From Ruminococcus sp. (lineage in GTDB: Bacteria; Bacillota; Clostridia; Oscillospirales; Ruminococcaceae): 20,983 nt of DNA. Positions 14,674 to 20,983 of the stretch are shown here, piece by piece. The position numbers and the translations under genes are program-made. The notes under the pieces are model-generated. The model was given only the letters and a program-made list of their open reading frames with translations, made no database searches and was not told the DNA's origin. Every line of letters begins with the position of its first letter. Position 1 is the stretch's first letter. The DNA lies in NCBI GenBank assembly GCA_023667165.1, contig JAMPAO010000001.1, forward strand, positions 181,056-202,038, read 5' to 3'.

Positions 14674-15742
14674 AGCGAGCCTCCTTGTTCTTTTTAAGCG
14701 TAAGCGCAATACAAATAATTGACAGCGCCGAAAGCACAATTACGCTGTAAACGGTATTTTTGTCCGCAATATCATTATATAGGCTGATAAGCGCTTTATT
14801 TGCCCAGTAAAGCGGACTTATTTTTATAATATGGCACATTACAGGCATATTTTCCATAAGATATGCGGGCGTAATCGAACCTCCGAGATAACCGCACATA
14901 AGTCCCGTCACAAGCGAGGCTTCCTGCGCAACGGTCTTGCTTTTGCAGAATGTTCCTATCATTATGCCCACAGAGGTTGAAAATACTGCCAAAAGCAGTA
15001 AAATTGTAAATATAAGAGGAAGATTTCCGCTCCACTCAACACCGATAACAAGACTTGAATAGAGATATACAATTATAATTTCCGCTATGCCTCCAACGAT
15101 TGAAGTCAACGCCTTTGCAAACAGAACGCCCGCATTGCCCGCGCTTGAAATTCTGATGCGTATATCTGTTCCAAGCTCCTTTTCTTCAATTATACTCTTT
15201 GACGTGAGAAATGCCATAAACAATATGATAAAAGCCGTCTCCGCAAAGGTATAGTAAATTTTTGAGGTAGTTTTTTTGATGTTCATATTGTTTTCAATTA
15301 TCATAACTTCATCGGAGGAATTTTCATAGCTGTCCGATAACTGTAAAAACATACTGCGGATAATTTCACCGCCGACAGGCTCGTTGAACTCCGAACGAAA
15401 ATAATCAAATCCGTCCTCGGTTATATTTATTACGGCAAACGCCTTGCTTTGCTCAACATCGGCTTTGGCAGTTTCAAGGTCGTTTATTTTTTCAAAAGCA
15501 ACTCCCGTAGACGCGGCAATTTTTTCTGATATATCCGTAAACTTTTCCAAATGCACGGTATCGGCGTTTTCAGCAAAATAAAAAATTTTTCCGCCGTCAA
15601 ATGTGTCATAATCGCTGTCTATGTAATTTTCCAAAGCAAAAGAGAAAAATGTTACAAAAATAATCGGCAGCAGAAAAAGGAAAAGTATATTTACTGCGCT
15701 TGTAAAATATTTTTTCAGTTCTTTACATATAATTACGCTCAT
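14666..15742 (-). CDS. ABC-2-type transporter permease
   Basis: Membrane protein of 358 residues with the same layout as its neighbour: helix near 16-36, a large outer domain (about 37-165), then five or more helices with the EEKELGTDIRIRIS coupling segment near 188-201 and a GYLGGSITPAYLM loop. It pairs with the permease that overlaps its end by 8 bp. AAGGAGG precedes the ATG, which is 10 nt after the ATPase stop. ABC-2 exporters of this kind move lipids, peptides or drugs; nothing in the sequence identifies the substrate. Confidence 0.88.
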   Translation of the reverse strand: MSVIICKELKKYFTSAVNILFLFLLPIIFVTFFSFALENYIDSDYDTFDGGKIFYFAENADTVHLEKFTDISEKIAASTGVAFEKINDLETAKADVEQSKAFAVINITEDGFDYFRSEFNEPVGGEIIRSMFLQLSDSYENSSDEVMIIENNMNIKKTTSKIYYTFAETAFIILFMAFLTSKSIIEEKELGTDIRIRISSAGNAGVLFAKALTSIVGGIAEIIIVYLYSSLVIGVEWSGNLPLIFTILLLLAVFSTSVGIMIGTFCKSKTVAQEASLVTGLMCGYLGGSITPAYLMENMPVMCHIIKISPLYWANKALISLYNDIADKNTVYSVIVLSALSIICIALTLKKNKEARYA

Positions 15743-15752
15743 ATTGCCCTCC

Positions 15753-16481
15753 TTAATCTCTGAGTTCAGTACCCGTAAGCTGTAAGAAAACCTGTTCCAT
15801 AGAAGCGCCGCTCATACCTGCTTTGCGCATAATTTCGTCCTTTGTTCCGCCGGCAACAATAATTCCGTGGTCTATTACAGTAATTTTTGAGCAAATATCT
15901 TCAACCTCGGGCATATAGTGCGTGGTGTAAATTATAGCCGCTCCCTGACGGTTAAGCTCCTTGACGTTCTCCATAATACGGTTGCGGGACTGCGGGTCAA
16001 TACCAACTGTCGGCTCGTCCATTATAATAAGCCTCGGCGAATGTGCAATTCCGCACGCCATATTAAGCCTGCGTTTCATACCGCCCGAAAACTCACCCGA
16101 CTTTTTGTTTTTTACATCGGTAAGCCCCACAAAGTCCAAAGCCTTTTCAACTCTTTCTTTAAGTTCCGCTCCCTTAAATCCGTAAAGCGCGCAAAAGAAA
16201 CGTATATTTTCCGTAGGTGTAAGCTCGGGGTAAATTGCCAAATCCTGCGGAACATAGCCTACATTTTTATTCCATTCTCCGATACTTTTACCTCCGTCAA
16301 ATGTAATTTTGCCCTCGTATGAAAGAAGCCCCAGTATGCAGTTCATCGTTGTTGATTTTCCCGCGCCGTTCGGACCTAAAATTCCGTGAATTTCTCCCGC
16401 TTCAACGGCAAGGCTTATGCCGTTGACAGCGGTGAAATCACCGTAGCTTTTCTTTAGATCGTTGATTTCTAAAATATTCAT
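15753..16481 (-). CDS. ABC transporter ATP-binding protein
   Basis: Cytosolic ATPase of 242 residues that powers the two permeases downstream. Walker A GPNGAGKS at 36-43, Q-loop VPQD with Q79, signature FSGGMKRR at 131-138, Walker B LIIMDEP at 151-157 and switch H188 in TTHYMPEVE are all intact. The EFSGGMKRRLN form and the VGIDP D-loop are typical of ABC-2/drug-exporter (DrrA-like) ATPases. The ATG at 16481 is chosen because AAGAGGAG lies upstream; an ATG at 16532 reaches into the operator. It is the first gene of the exporter operon, directly under the operator-controlled promoter at 16534-16586. Confidence 0.95.
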   Translation of the reverse strand: MNILEINDLKKSYGDFTAVNGISLAVEAGEIHGILGPNGAGKSTTMNCILGLLSYEGKITFDGGKSIGEWNKNVGYVPQDLAIYPELTPTENIRFFCALYGFKGAELKERVEKALDFVGLTDVKNKKSGEFSGGMKRRLNMACGIAHSPRLIIMDEPTVGIDPQSRNRIMENVKELNRQGAAIIYTTHYMPEVEDICSKITVIDHGIIVAGGTKDEIMRKAGMSGASMEQVFLQLTGTELRD

Positions 16482-16533
16482 ATATATTTTTCTCCTCTTT
16501 ACTTTTATCAATATATATAACGCACACGCCACA

Positions 16534-16549
16534 ATTAGCTATTGCTAAC
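16534..16549 (-). promoter_or_regulatory. Operator palindrome TTAGC-N4-GCTAA
   Basis: Perfect arms ATTAGC and GCTAAC-type (TTAGC 16535-16539, GCTAA 16544-16548) around TATT, located at the expected start of the leftward exporter transcript. The spacer bases differ from the copy at 12965-12980 while the arms are identical, as expected for selection on a protein site. Confidence 0.7.
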
Positions 16550-16557
16550 TCAATATC

Positions 16558-16586
16558 AGTATACATCTTTTTCGGCGTTTTGTCAA
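16558..16586 (-). promoter_or_regulatory. Leftward sigma-A promoter of the ABC exporter operon
   Basis: On the minus strand TTGACA (16581-16586) and TATACT (16558-16563) with a 17-nt spacer. It is a near copy of the promoter at 12988-13016. Confidence 0.88.
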
Positions 16587-16671
16587 TATACGCATGATTT
16601 TTTACATTTTTTAAATATTAAGTGTTTATGGCGGCTTAGGGCGTCCTTGAAAAATCAGCCGTAAATCCGCT

Positions 16672-16689
16672 GTGTGCAAAACTGCACAC
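16672..16689 (+). repeat. Short inverted repeat in the divergent intergenic region
   Basis: GTGTGCA at 16672-16678 pairs with TGCACAC at 16683-16689 around AAAC. It lies upstream of the extended -10 promoters of the FHA cluster and could be a regulator site. No T tract follows, so it is not a terminator. Confidence 0.4.
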
Positions 16690-16705
16690 CACGCCGTATA
16701 CAATT

Positions 16706-16770
16706 TATGCTATAATTATGCAAATGTTGCAAATTTGCCCACCACATAGCCTGTGCGTATGCTATAATTA
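16706..16770 (+). promoter_or_regulatory. Tandem extended -10 promoters of the FHA/PP2C cluster
   Basis: The 13-mer TATGCTATAATTA occurs at 16706-16718 and 16758-16770. Each contains a TGnTATAAT extended -10 box (TATAAT at 16711-16716 and 16763-16768). Neither has a good -35 at 17 nt, as is common for extended -10 promoters. The second would start transcription about 30 nt ahead of the FHA gene. Confidence 0.65.
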
Positions 16771-16805
16771 AACAACCGATATTTGTTCGGGAAAGGATTG
16801 ATCGT

Positions 16806-17408
16806 ATGAAACAGTGTCCCAAGGGTCATATTTATGACGAAAAAAGAAACGGAGAATGTCCCTACTGCTCAAGCGGAAACTCTGGCTTTCAGCCTCTCGG
16901 CGGCGGAGTCGTTCAGCCGGAATTCCCAAAGACCGTTCCCATATCGGGAGCGGCTGACAGCGCTTTTCCTCCCACAATGCCGGTGGATAACGAGCCGTCG
17001 CCTTTTGCGGGGGGAGGCTCGGATAATATGAGCGTTACCGTTGCTCTCGATCAGACCGAAACGGGCATAAACCCGGTAAGAGGCTGGCTCGTTGCGGTGG
17101 ACGGCGAAAAGAAGGGTACTTCCTTTATTATCCACGGCGAACAGAATTCCATAGGCAGGGGTCAGAGGTTTGATATAAACCTTTCCTTTGACAAATCGGT
17201 GTCGTCCGACGGCAATGCCGTTATTGCCTATGACGCAAGAAACAAGAAATTTTTCCTGAGTCCCGTGCTTGGCAAGGGCAAAAACAACGTTTACCACAAC
17301 GATTCCATGCTCCTTATGCCCGCAGAGCTTTCCGATTATGACAGGATACAGTTCGGAACGGCTACATATGTTTTCAGAAGCTTCTGCAATGACAGCTTTA
17401 CTTATTGA
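16806..17408 (+). CDS. Zinc-ribbon and FHA-domain protein
   Basis: Cytosolic protein of 200 residues. An N-terminal zinc-ribbon-like knot uses C4, H8, C18 and C21 (CPKGH ... CPYC). A proline- and threonine-rich linker (about 25-90, with TVPISG and TVALDQTETG as possible phosphothreonine sites) leads to an FHA domain at about 93-192. FHA domains bind phosphothreonine. Here the GR of the first loop is present (G118-R119), but the second loop, normally S-R-x-x-H, reads SSDGNA, so the usual arginine and histidine are replaced (N137 for His); binding may be altered or lost. AAAGGA lies upstream of the ATG. The PP2C gene begins as this one ends, so phosphatase and FHA protein are likely coupled. 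Confidence 0.85.
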   Translation: MKQCPKGHIYDEKRNGECPYCSSGNSGFQPLGGGVVQPEFPKTVPISGAADSAFPPTMPVDNEPSPFAGGGSDNMSVTVALDQTETGINPVRGWLVAVDGEKKGTSFIIHGEQNSIGRGQRFDINLSFDKSVSSDGNAVIAYDARNKKFFLSPVLGKGKNNVYHNDSMLLMPAELSDYDRIQFGTATYVFRSFCNDSFTY

Positions 17409-17410
17409 TC

Positions 17411-18202
17411 ATGGGAAAAAGTAAATTTTTTGTGCGGATGAGGTTTAACTGCTCCGACGTAAGAAGGATCGAATTTGGAAGCATAAGCAACCGCGGCGCA
17501 AGAAATTATCAGGAGGACAGCTTCGGATTTTCATCGTTTGACAAGGCGGACGTGAAAAAAAACGGCTTTACCGTCGTTGTTGCCGACGGTATGGGCGGCT
17601 TGTCCGAGGGCGATAAGGTAAGCTCGTATGTCGTTTCGGCAATGCTTGAAATGCAGAAAAACCGAAGTCCTGCCGTGCCTGTTCATATTTATCTCGCGCA
17701 GTCCCTGCAAATGATAAACAGCAGCGTTCTTGCAAGCGGCATAAAGGGCGGCTCAACAGCCGTAACGGTGACGTGTCTGCCGTCGGGGGTGCATTGGTGC
17801 ACCGCAGGGGACAGCAGAGTGTATCTTTTCAGAGAGCAGCGGCTGACCGCTCTTAACGAGGACAGCGATTATATGAACAGCCTTATCGAACAGGTGATAT
17901 CGGGCGGCATGACCTTCGAGGAAGCCGGCGAGGATTCCAAAAAAGACGCCCTGGCTCAATATATCGGATATAAGGGCGGTATATCTCCGGACGTAAATCC
18001 AAAGCCGTTTGTTCCTCAAAGGAACGATAAGCTGCTTTTGTGCAGCGACGGAGTTTATAACGCACTGACGGCGGCGGAGCTCGGAGAGGCGCTTAGCTTT
18101 GAAGCGTCCGAGGCGGCGCAGACGATCGAGAACAGAGTTCTTGCAAAGGGTTATTCAAATCAGGATAATTTCACCGCCGTTGTGCTTGGATTTATCCGAT
18201 AA
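17411..18202 (+). CDS. PP2C-type serine/threonine protein phosphatase
   Basis: Cytosolic PPM/PP2C phosphatase of 263 residues. The metal-binding and core motifs are present in order: QED (D36), VVVADGMGG (D59), GGSTAV, AGDSRVY, LLCSDGVYNAL (D213) and QDNFTAV (D252). It is expected to remove phosphate from Ser/Thr of proteins phosphorylated by a Hanks-type kinase, probably including partners of the FHA domains beside it. The ATG at 17411 is 2 nt after the stop of the FHA gene; a TTG at 17405 overlapping that stop is also possible. There is no clear ribosome site, so translation probably relies on coupling to the preceding gene. No membrane segment is present, unlike the second PP2C of the cluster. 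Confidence 0.92.
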   Translation: MGKSKFFVRMRFNCSDVRRIEFGSISNRGARNYQEDSFGFSSFDKADVKKNGFTVVVADGMGGLSEGDKVSSYVVSAMLEMQKNRSPAVPVHIYLAQSLQMINSSVLASGIKGGSTAVTVTCLPSGVHWCTAGDSRVYLFREQRLTALNEDSDYMNSLIEQVISGGMTFEEAGEDSKKDALAQYIGYKGGISPDVNPKPFVPQRNDKLLLCSDGVYNALTAAELGEALSFEASEAAQTIENRVLAKGYSNQDNFTAVVLGFIR

Positions 18203-18221
18203 AGAAAGGAATTTATTTATT

Positions 18222-19697
18222 ATGAAGAAATTTTTCAGATTTTTATCCGCGCTGACCGCTGCGGTGATAACGGCTGCGTTTATGTCCGCAGCGGTTTTTG
18301 CCGATAATTTCAGCGACGCAAAAAAAAGCGTCGTTTACATTGAGGCGTATTTTTCCGACGTTGAGATCCTGGGGGACGTCTATTCGCTTGAGGGTCACAG
18401 AGGAAGCGGATTTGCGATAGGCACGCCGGGCGAAGCCGTAAAGAATATCGTAACCGCCGATCATGTAATAAGATGGTCGGGAGAAATAAACGGCGTAAAT
18501 GTAAACGTAAGAGCCAGCGAGGTCAGGGTCTATTTTTCATATGCCGCAAACGATTTTATGAGAGCCACCATAAACGTTGACGACGAGGGCAGGGATATAG
18601 CGGTTTTGGATCTTCCCGAGCCTACCGACAAAAGAGAGCCGCTGATCATCTGCCGCGACAGGGACAGAGATGAAAACGACGCCTGCGCCGCCTTGGGTTA
18701 TCCGGTATTTTCCGAGATAATTACCGAGGATACAGCCATAACGCTTGATTTAAGCGATATGTCGATAAAGAGAGGCGCCGTTGAAAATAAAATAAAGGCT
18801 CTCAACGACGAGGAATTTTATCTTCTTGACAAAATAGAGCTTTCTCCCGGTCAGTCGGGCGGTCCGCTTATCAACGAAAACAACGAGGTAATAGGTATCA
18901 ATACGCTTACCGTTTCCGGACGCAACAGCAACGGACTGGTTGAAGAGAAGCACTATTCCATATGCATCGACGAGCTTCTACGTATAATTAACCGCGACGA
19001 GATACCGTACACCCTTTCGACGGAGGTGTCGGCACCTGCCGCCGAAACGACCGAAACCGAAGCTGCCGACGAAACGCCGCAGGCTTCCGAAACCGAATCG
19101 TCCGCGCAGGCTGACGAAACGGAAACCGAAGCGGCAACCGAGCAGTCAACGGAAACGGAAGCTCCCGAAGCTCCCGCACAGACCTCCGAAACAACGCAGG
19201 CAGCCGTTCCCGCAGCGGCGGATTCCGATAATTCGGGCAGCAATACTCTTATGATAGTTATTATTGCAGCCGCGGCTGCGGTCGTTATTGTGATCGTCAT
19301 AGCGGTCGTTTCCAAAAACAAGAAGTCCGCGCCCGTTCCGGCGCAGGCGCCCGCAATGAATGCCGCACCCATGCAGCAGGGTCACGGCGGAGCGGTGATC
19401 ACGGGCATGAAAGGCATTATGGCAAACCGCAGCTTCAATATCAACGGCAGTATCGTACTCGGCAGAAACGCGCAGAAGTGCAACGTCTGCTTCCCCGTTG
19501 ATTCCAAGGGCATATCCGGCGTACACTGTCAGATAAGACAGGTGAGCGGCGGATATGAGATAGTGGATCTCGGCTCCAGCAACGGCACGTTCCTCGGCAG
19601 CGGACAGAGGCTCACGCCCAATGCTCCCGTATTCATTCCCGACGGTACGTATTTCTACCTGGGAAGCGCGGAGCAGCTTTTCCAGATAAAATACTGA
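18222..19697 (+). CDS. Membrane-anchored trypsin-like serine protease with cytosolic FHA domain
   Basis: Protein of 491 residues in four parts. A signal peptide ends near AVFA-D (about 27). A trypsin/HtrA-like protease domain follows with TADH (H81), GRDIAVLDL (D125) and PGQSGGPL (S212). Residues about 270-335 are a low-complexity Ala/Thr/Glu-rich linker with TETE-type repeats. A single transmembrane helix at about 340-363, followed by KNKK, leads to a C-terminal FHA domain (about 395-491) with GR, S-G-V-H and SSNGT, i.e. an intact phosphothreonine-binding site. The protease therefore faces outward and the FHA inward. No PDZ domain is visible, unlike HtrA. The start at 18222 has AAGAAAGGA upstream, 19 nt after the PP2C stop. 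It could cut an envelope substrate under control of cytosolic phosphorylation; this is inference. Confidence 0.92.
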   Translation: MKKFFRFLSALTAAVITAAFMSAAVFADNFSDAKKSVVYIEAYFSDVEILGDVYSLEGHRGSGFAIGTPGEAVKNIVTADHVIRWSGEINGVNVNVRASEVRVYFSYAANDFMRATINVDDEGRDIAVLDLPEPTDKREPLIICRDRDRDENDACAALGYPVFSEIITEDTAITLDLSDMSIKRGAVENKIKALNDEEFYLLDKIELSPGQSGGPLINENNEVIGINTLTVSGRNSNGLVEEKHYSICIDELLRIINRDEIPYTLSTEVSAPAAETTETEAADETPQASETESSAQADETETEAATEQSTETEAPEAPAQTSETTQAAVPAAADSDNSGSNTLMIVIIAAAAAVVIVIVIAVVSKNKKSAPVPAQAPAMNAAPMQQGHGGAVITGMKGIMANRSFNINGSIVLGRNAQKCNVCFPVDSKGISGVHCQIRQVSGGYEIVDLGSSNGTFLGSGQRLTPNAPVFIPDGTYFYLGSAEQLFQIKY

Positions 19698-19737
19698 TAC
19701 CGATCTTAAACCGAAAAAATCTTCTGCACAATTTAAA

Positions 19738-19779
19738 GCCGCTCAAAAAACTTATACGAATTTTTTTGAGCGGCGCTTT
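19738..19779 (+). terminator. Intrinsic terminator between the two halves of the FHA/PP2C cluster
   Basis: GCCGCTCAAAAAA at 19738-19750 pairs with TTTTTTGAGCGGC at 19762-19774 over 13 bp, followed by GCTTTTT. It separates the protease-FHA gene from the second PP2C gene. No strong promoter is seen between it and 19853, so partial read-through is possible. Confidence 0.8.
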
Positions 19780-19852
19780 TTGCAGGGGATCCCGGCAAGG
19801 ACCGGCATTACGGAGTTAATTTTATGATTTGCTCTAAAAGAGAGGATAGTAT

Positions 19853-20983
19853 ATGATCATCAATTCAGCCAAATACAGTTGTGCGGCGGGACATGATATA
19901 AACGAGGATTCCTGCCTTTGCAGCGCGGAGAGAGGGATATTCATCGTTGCCGACGGACTGGGAGGCCATTCGAGCGGGGAAAAAGCGTCCCTTGCGGCAG
20001 TTGATTATTTTGAAGAAAACTGTTTCGGCGGCTATACAAACGAAAGCATAGCGGAGCTTCTGGAGGGCGCGAACACCGAGGTATCGGAAAAGGGCGACGG
20101 CGGCAAGACAACCGTTGCCGCCGCTTTTACGGAAAACGGTAATTTTATCTTCGCAAACGTCGGCGACAGCAGGGTCTACTATTTTCGCAACGGCAGGATC
20201 ATCGCTCAGACAAAGGATCATTCCGTTTGTCAGGCGTCCGTCGACGTGGGAATGATACGTCAGGAGGATATTCGCGGAAACGAGGACCGCTCACGGCTGT
20301 TAAAGGTTCTGGGCGGCAACGAAAGGCTCAACATAAAAAAGTATTATCCGCCGATAAAAATACAGAACGGCGACGCATTTTTGGTGTGCAGCGACGGTTT
20401 CTGGGAATATGTTTACGAAACTGAAATGGAAGCCGATCTGCTCAAATCCGACAATTCCGAGGTTTGGCTGAAATATATGCTCAAGCGGCACATTCTCCGA
20501 GCCGAAAATAAAGGAGATAATTATACCGCAGTATGCGGAATAATCTACCTTGACGGCAGCGAAGTATACGTTCCGCCCGTTTCAAACGAAACGCAGACCG
20601 AGCAGTCCGCCCGAAGAAACACCCCTGTGATCGGAAACAGACTGCTGATCCCCGCCGCTGCTGCGTGCGTTTTGCTTATAACGGCTGCAATAGCCTTAGC
20701 CGTATCTTTGCAAAAAAAAGAAGAGCCTGCTGCGGAAATAACGGAAACGGCTTCAGCCGAAACGGAAGAGATCTCTGAATCGATTTCCGAAACGGAAACG
20801 GAAGCGGAAACGGGCGATACGGAAAGCGACGGTGAACCCATTCCCGATATCGGTACCGAAGCGGAAACGGACGATACGGAAAGCGCCGACGAAACCGTTA
20901 CCGATAACGATACCGAAGCGGAAACGGGCGATACGGAAAGCGCCGACGAAACCGTTACCGATAACGATACCGAAGCGGAAACG
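19853..20983 (+). CDS. Membrane-anchored PP2C phosphatase with Thr/Glu repeat tail (partial)
   Basis: The gene is open at the right edge; 377 codons are seen. A PP2C domain (about 1-235) has NEDS (D19), VADGLGGH (D34), TTVAAAF, VGDSRVYYF, CSDGFWEY and a GDNYTAV close. A proline/Arg linker leads to one transmembrane helix at about 264-287, then an external tail dominated by Thr, Glu, Asp and Ser with a 19-residue repeat from residue 316 on. The catalytic domain is thus cytosolic and the acidic tail lies outside, the reverse order of the protease-FHA protein but the same sidedness. GAGAGGAT precedes the ATG. PrpC/Stp-type phosphatases usually lack such a tail. The likely partner is a Hanks-type kinase downstream, not visible here. 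Confidence 0.92.
   Translation, partial: MIINSAKYSCAAGHDINEDSCLCSAERGIFIVADGLGGHSSGEKASLAAVDYFEENCFGGYTNESIAELLEGANTEVSEKGDGGKTTVAAAFTENGNFIFANVGDSRVYYFRNGRIIAQTKDHSVCQASVDVGMIRQEDIRGNEDRSRLLKVLGGNERLNIKKYYPPIKIQNGDAFLVCSDGFWEYVYETEMEADLLKSDNSEVWLKYMLKRHILRAENKGDNYTAVCGIIYLDGSEVYVPPVSNETQTEQSARRNTPVIGNRLLIPAAAACVLLITAAIALAVSLQKKEEPAAEITETASAETEEISESISETETEAETGDTESDGEPIPDIGTEAETDDTESADETVTDNDTEAETGDTESADETVTDNDTEAET
20798..20983 (+). repeat. 57-bp tandem repeat inside the PP2C tail
   Basis: Units start at 20798, 20855, 20912 and 20969 (the last cut by the window edge). Each codes for 19 residues of the form TEAETxDTESADETVTDND. Units 2 and 3 differ at one base only (GAC against GGC), a sign of recent expansion; unit 1 diverges in its second half (SDGEPIPDIG). 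Being a multiple of three, copy changes alter length but not frame. Confidence 0.93.

Overview
The window looks like chromosomal DNA of a gut-type Firmicute, most likely a Clostridia member of the Ruminococcus/Oscillospiraceae kind. This is inferred from strong AAGGAGG-type ribosome sites, TTGACA/TATAAT promoters with 17-18 nt spacers, a PadR/DUF2812 pair, an ECF-type vitamin transporter next to a type III pantothenate kinase, and FHA/PP2C signalling genes. Nothing in it looks like a phage, plasmid, rRNA, tRNA or CRISPR array.

Layout. (1) 1-3315: an AT-rich orphan SUKH-family immunity-like gene, then a fructokinase and a cytosolic GH32 beta-fructosidase, all rightward and closely spaced. (2) 3316-4121: a long stretch without intact genes, holding degraded coding remnants, a hairpin terminator and the promoter of the next operon. 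(3) 4122-5535: a pantothenate-type ECF substrate-binding component and type III pantothenate kinase (CoaX), a vitamin uptake and CoA-entry operon. (4) 5536-5807: a cluster of four or five adjacent perfect hairpins with a possible alternative pairing, then an intrinsic terminator. (5) 5880-8812: a PadR regulator with a triple operator in its own promoter, a DUF2812 membrane protein and a CPBP-family membrane protease, closed by a 16-bp terminator. (6) 8915-11095: an alpha/beta hydrolase and a ketopantoate-reductase-like protein. (7) 11142-16586, leftward: an ABC exporter operon (ATPase, two ABC-2 permeases, small membrane protein) and a second leftward operon (a paralogous small membrane protein, an alpha/beta hydrolase, and a hydrolase truncated right after its nucleophile). 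(8) 16706-20983, rightward: a phospho-signalling cluster of a zinc-ribbon/FHA protein, a PP2C phosphatase, a secreted trypsin-like protease with a membrane anchor and cytosolic FHA domain, and a second, membrane-anchored PP2C with Thr/Glu repeats that runs off the right edge.

How the parts relate. The promoters of regions 6 and 7 (three transcription units) carry the same short palindrome, TTAGC-N4-GCTAA or a one-base variant, just downstream of the -10 box. Two of these promoters are near-identical copies, so regions 6-7 probably form one regulon under a repressor not encoded here. Region 8 is the best candidate for a little-described system: both anchored proteins place Thr/Glu-rich low-complexity sequence outside the membrane and a phospho-signalling domain inside, suggesting a transmembrane relay whose kinase lies beyond the window.
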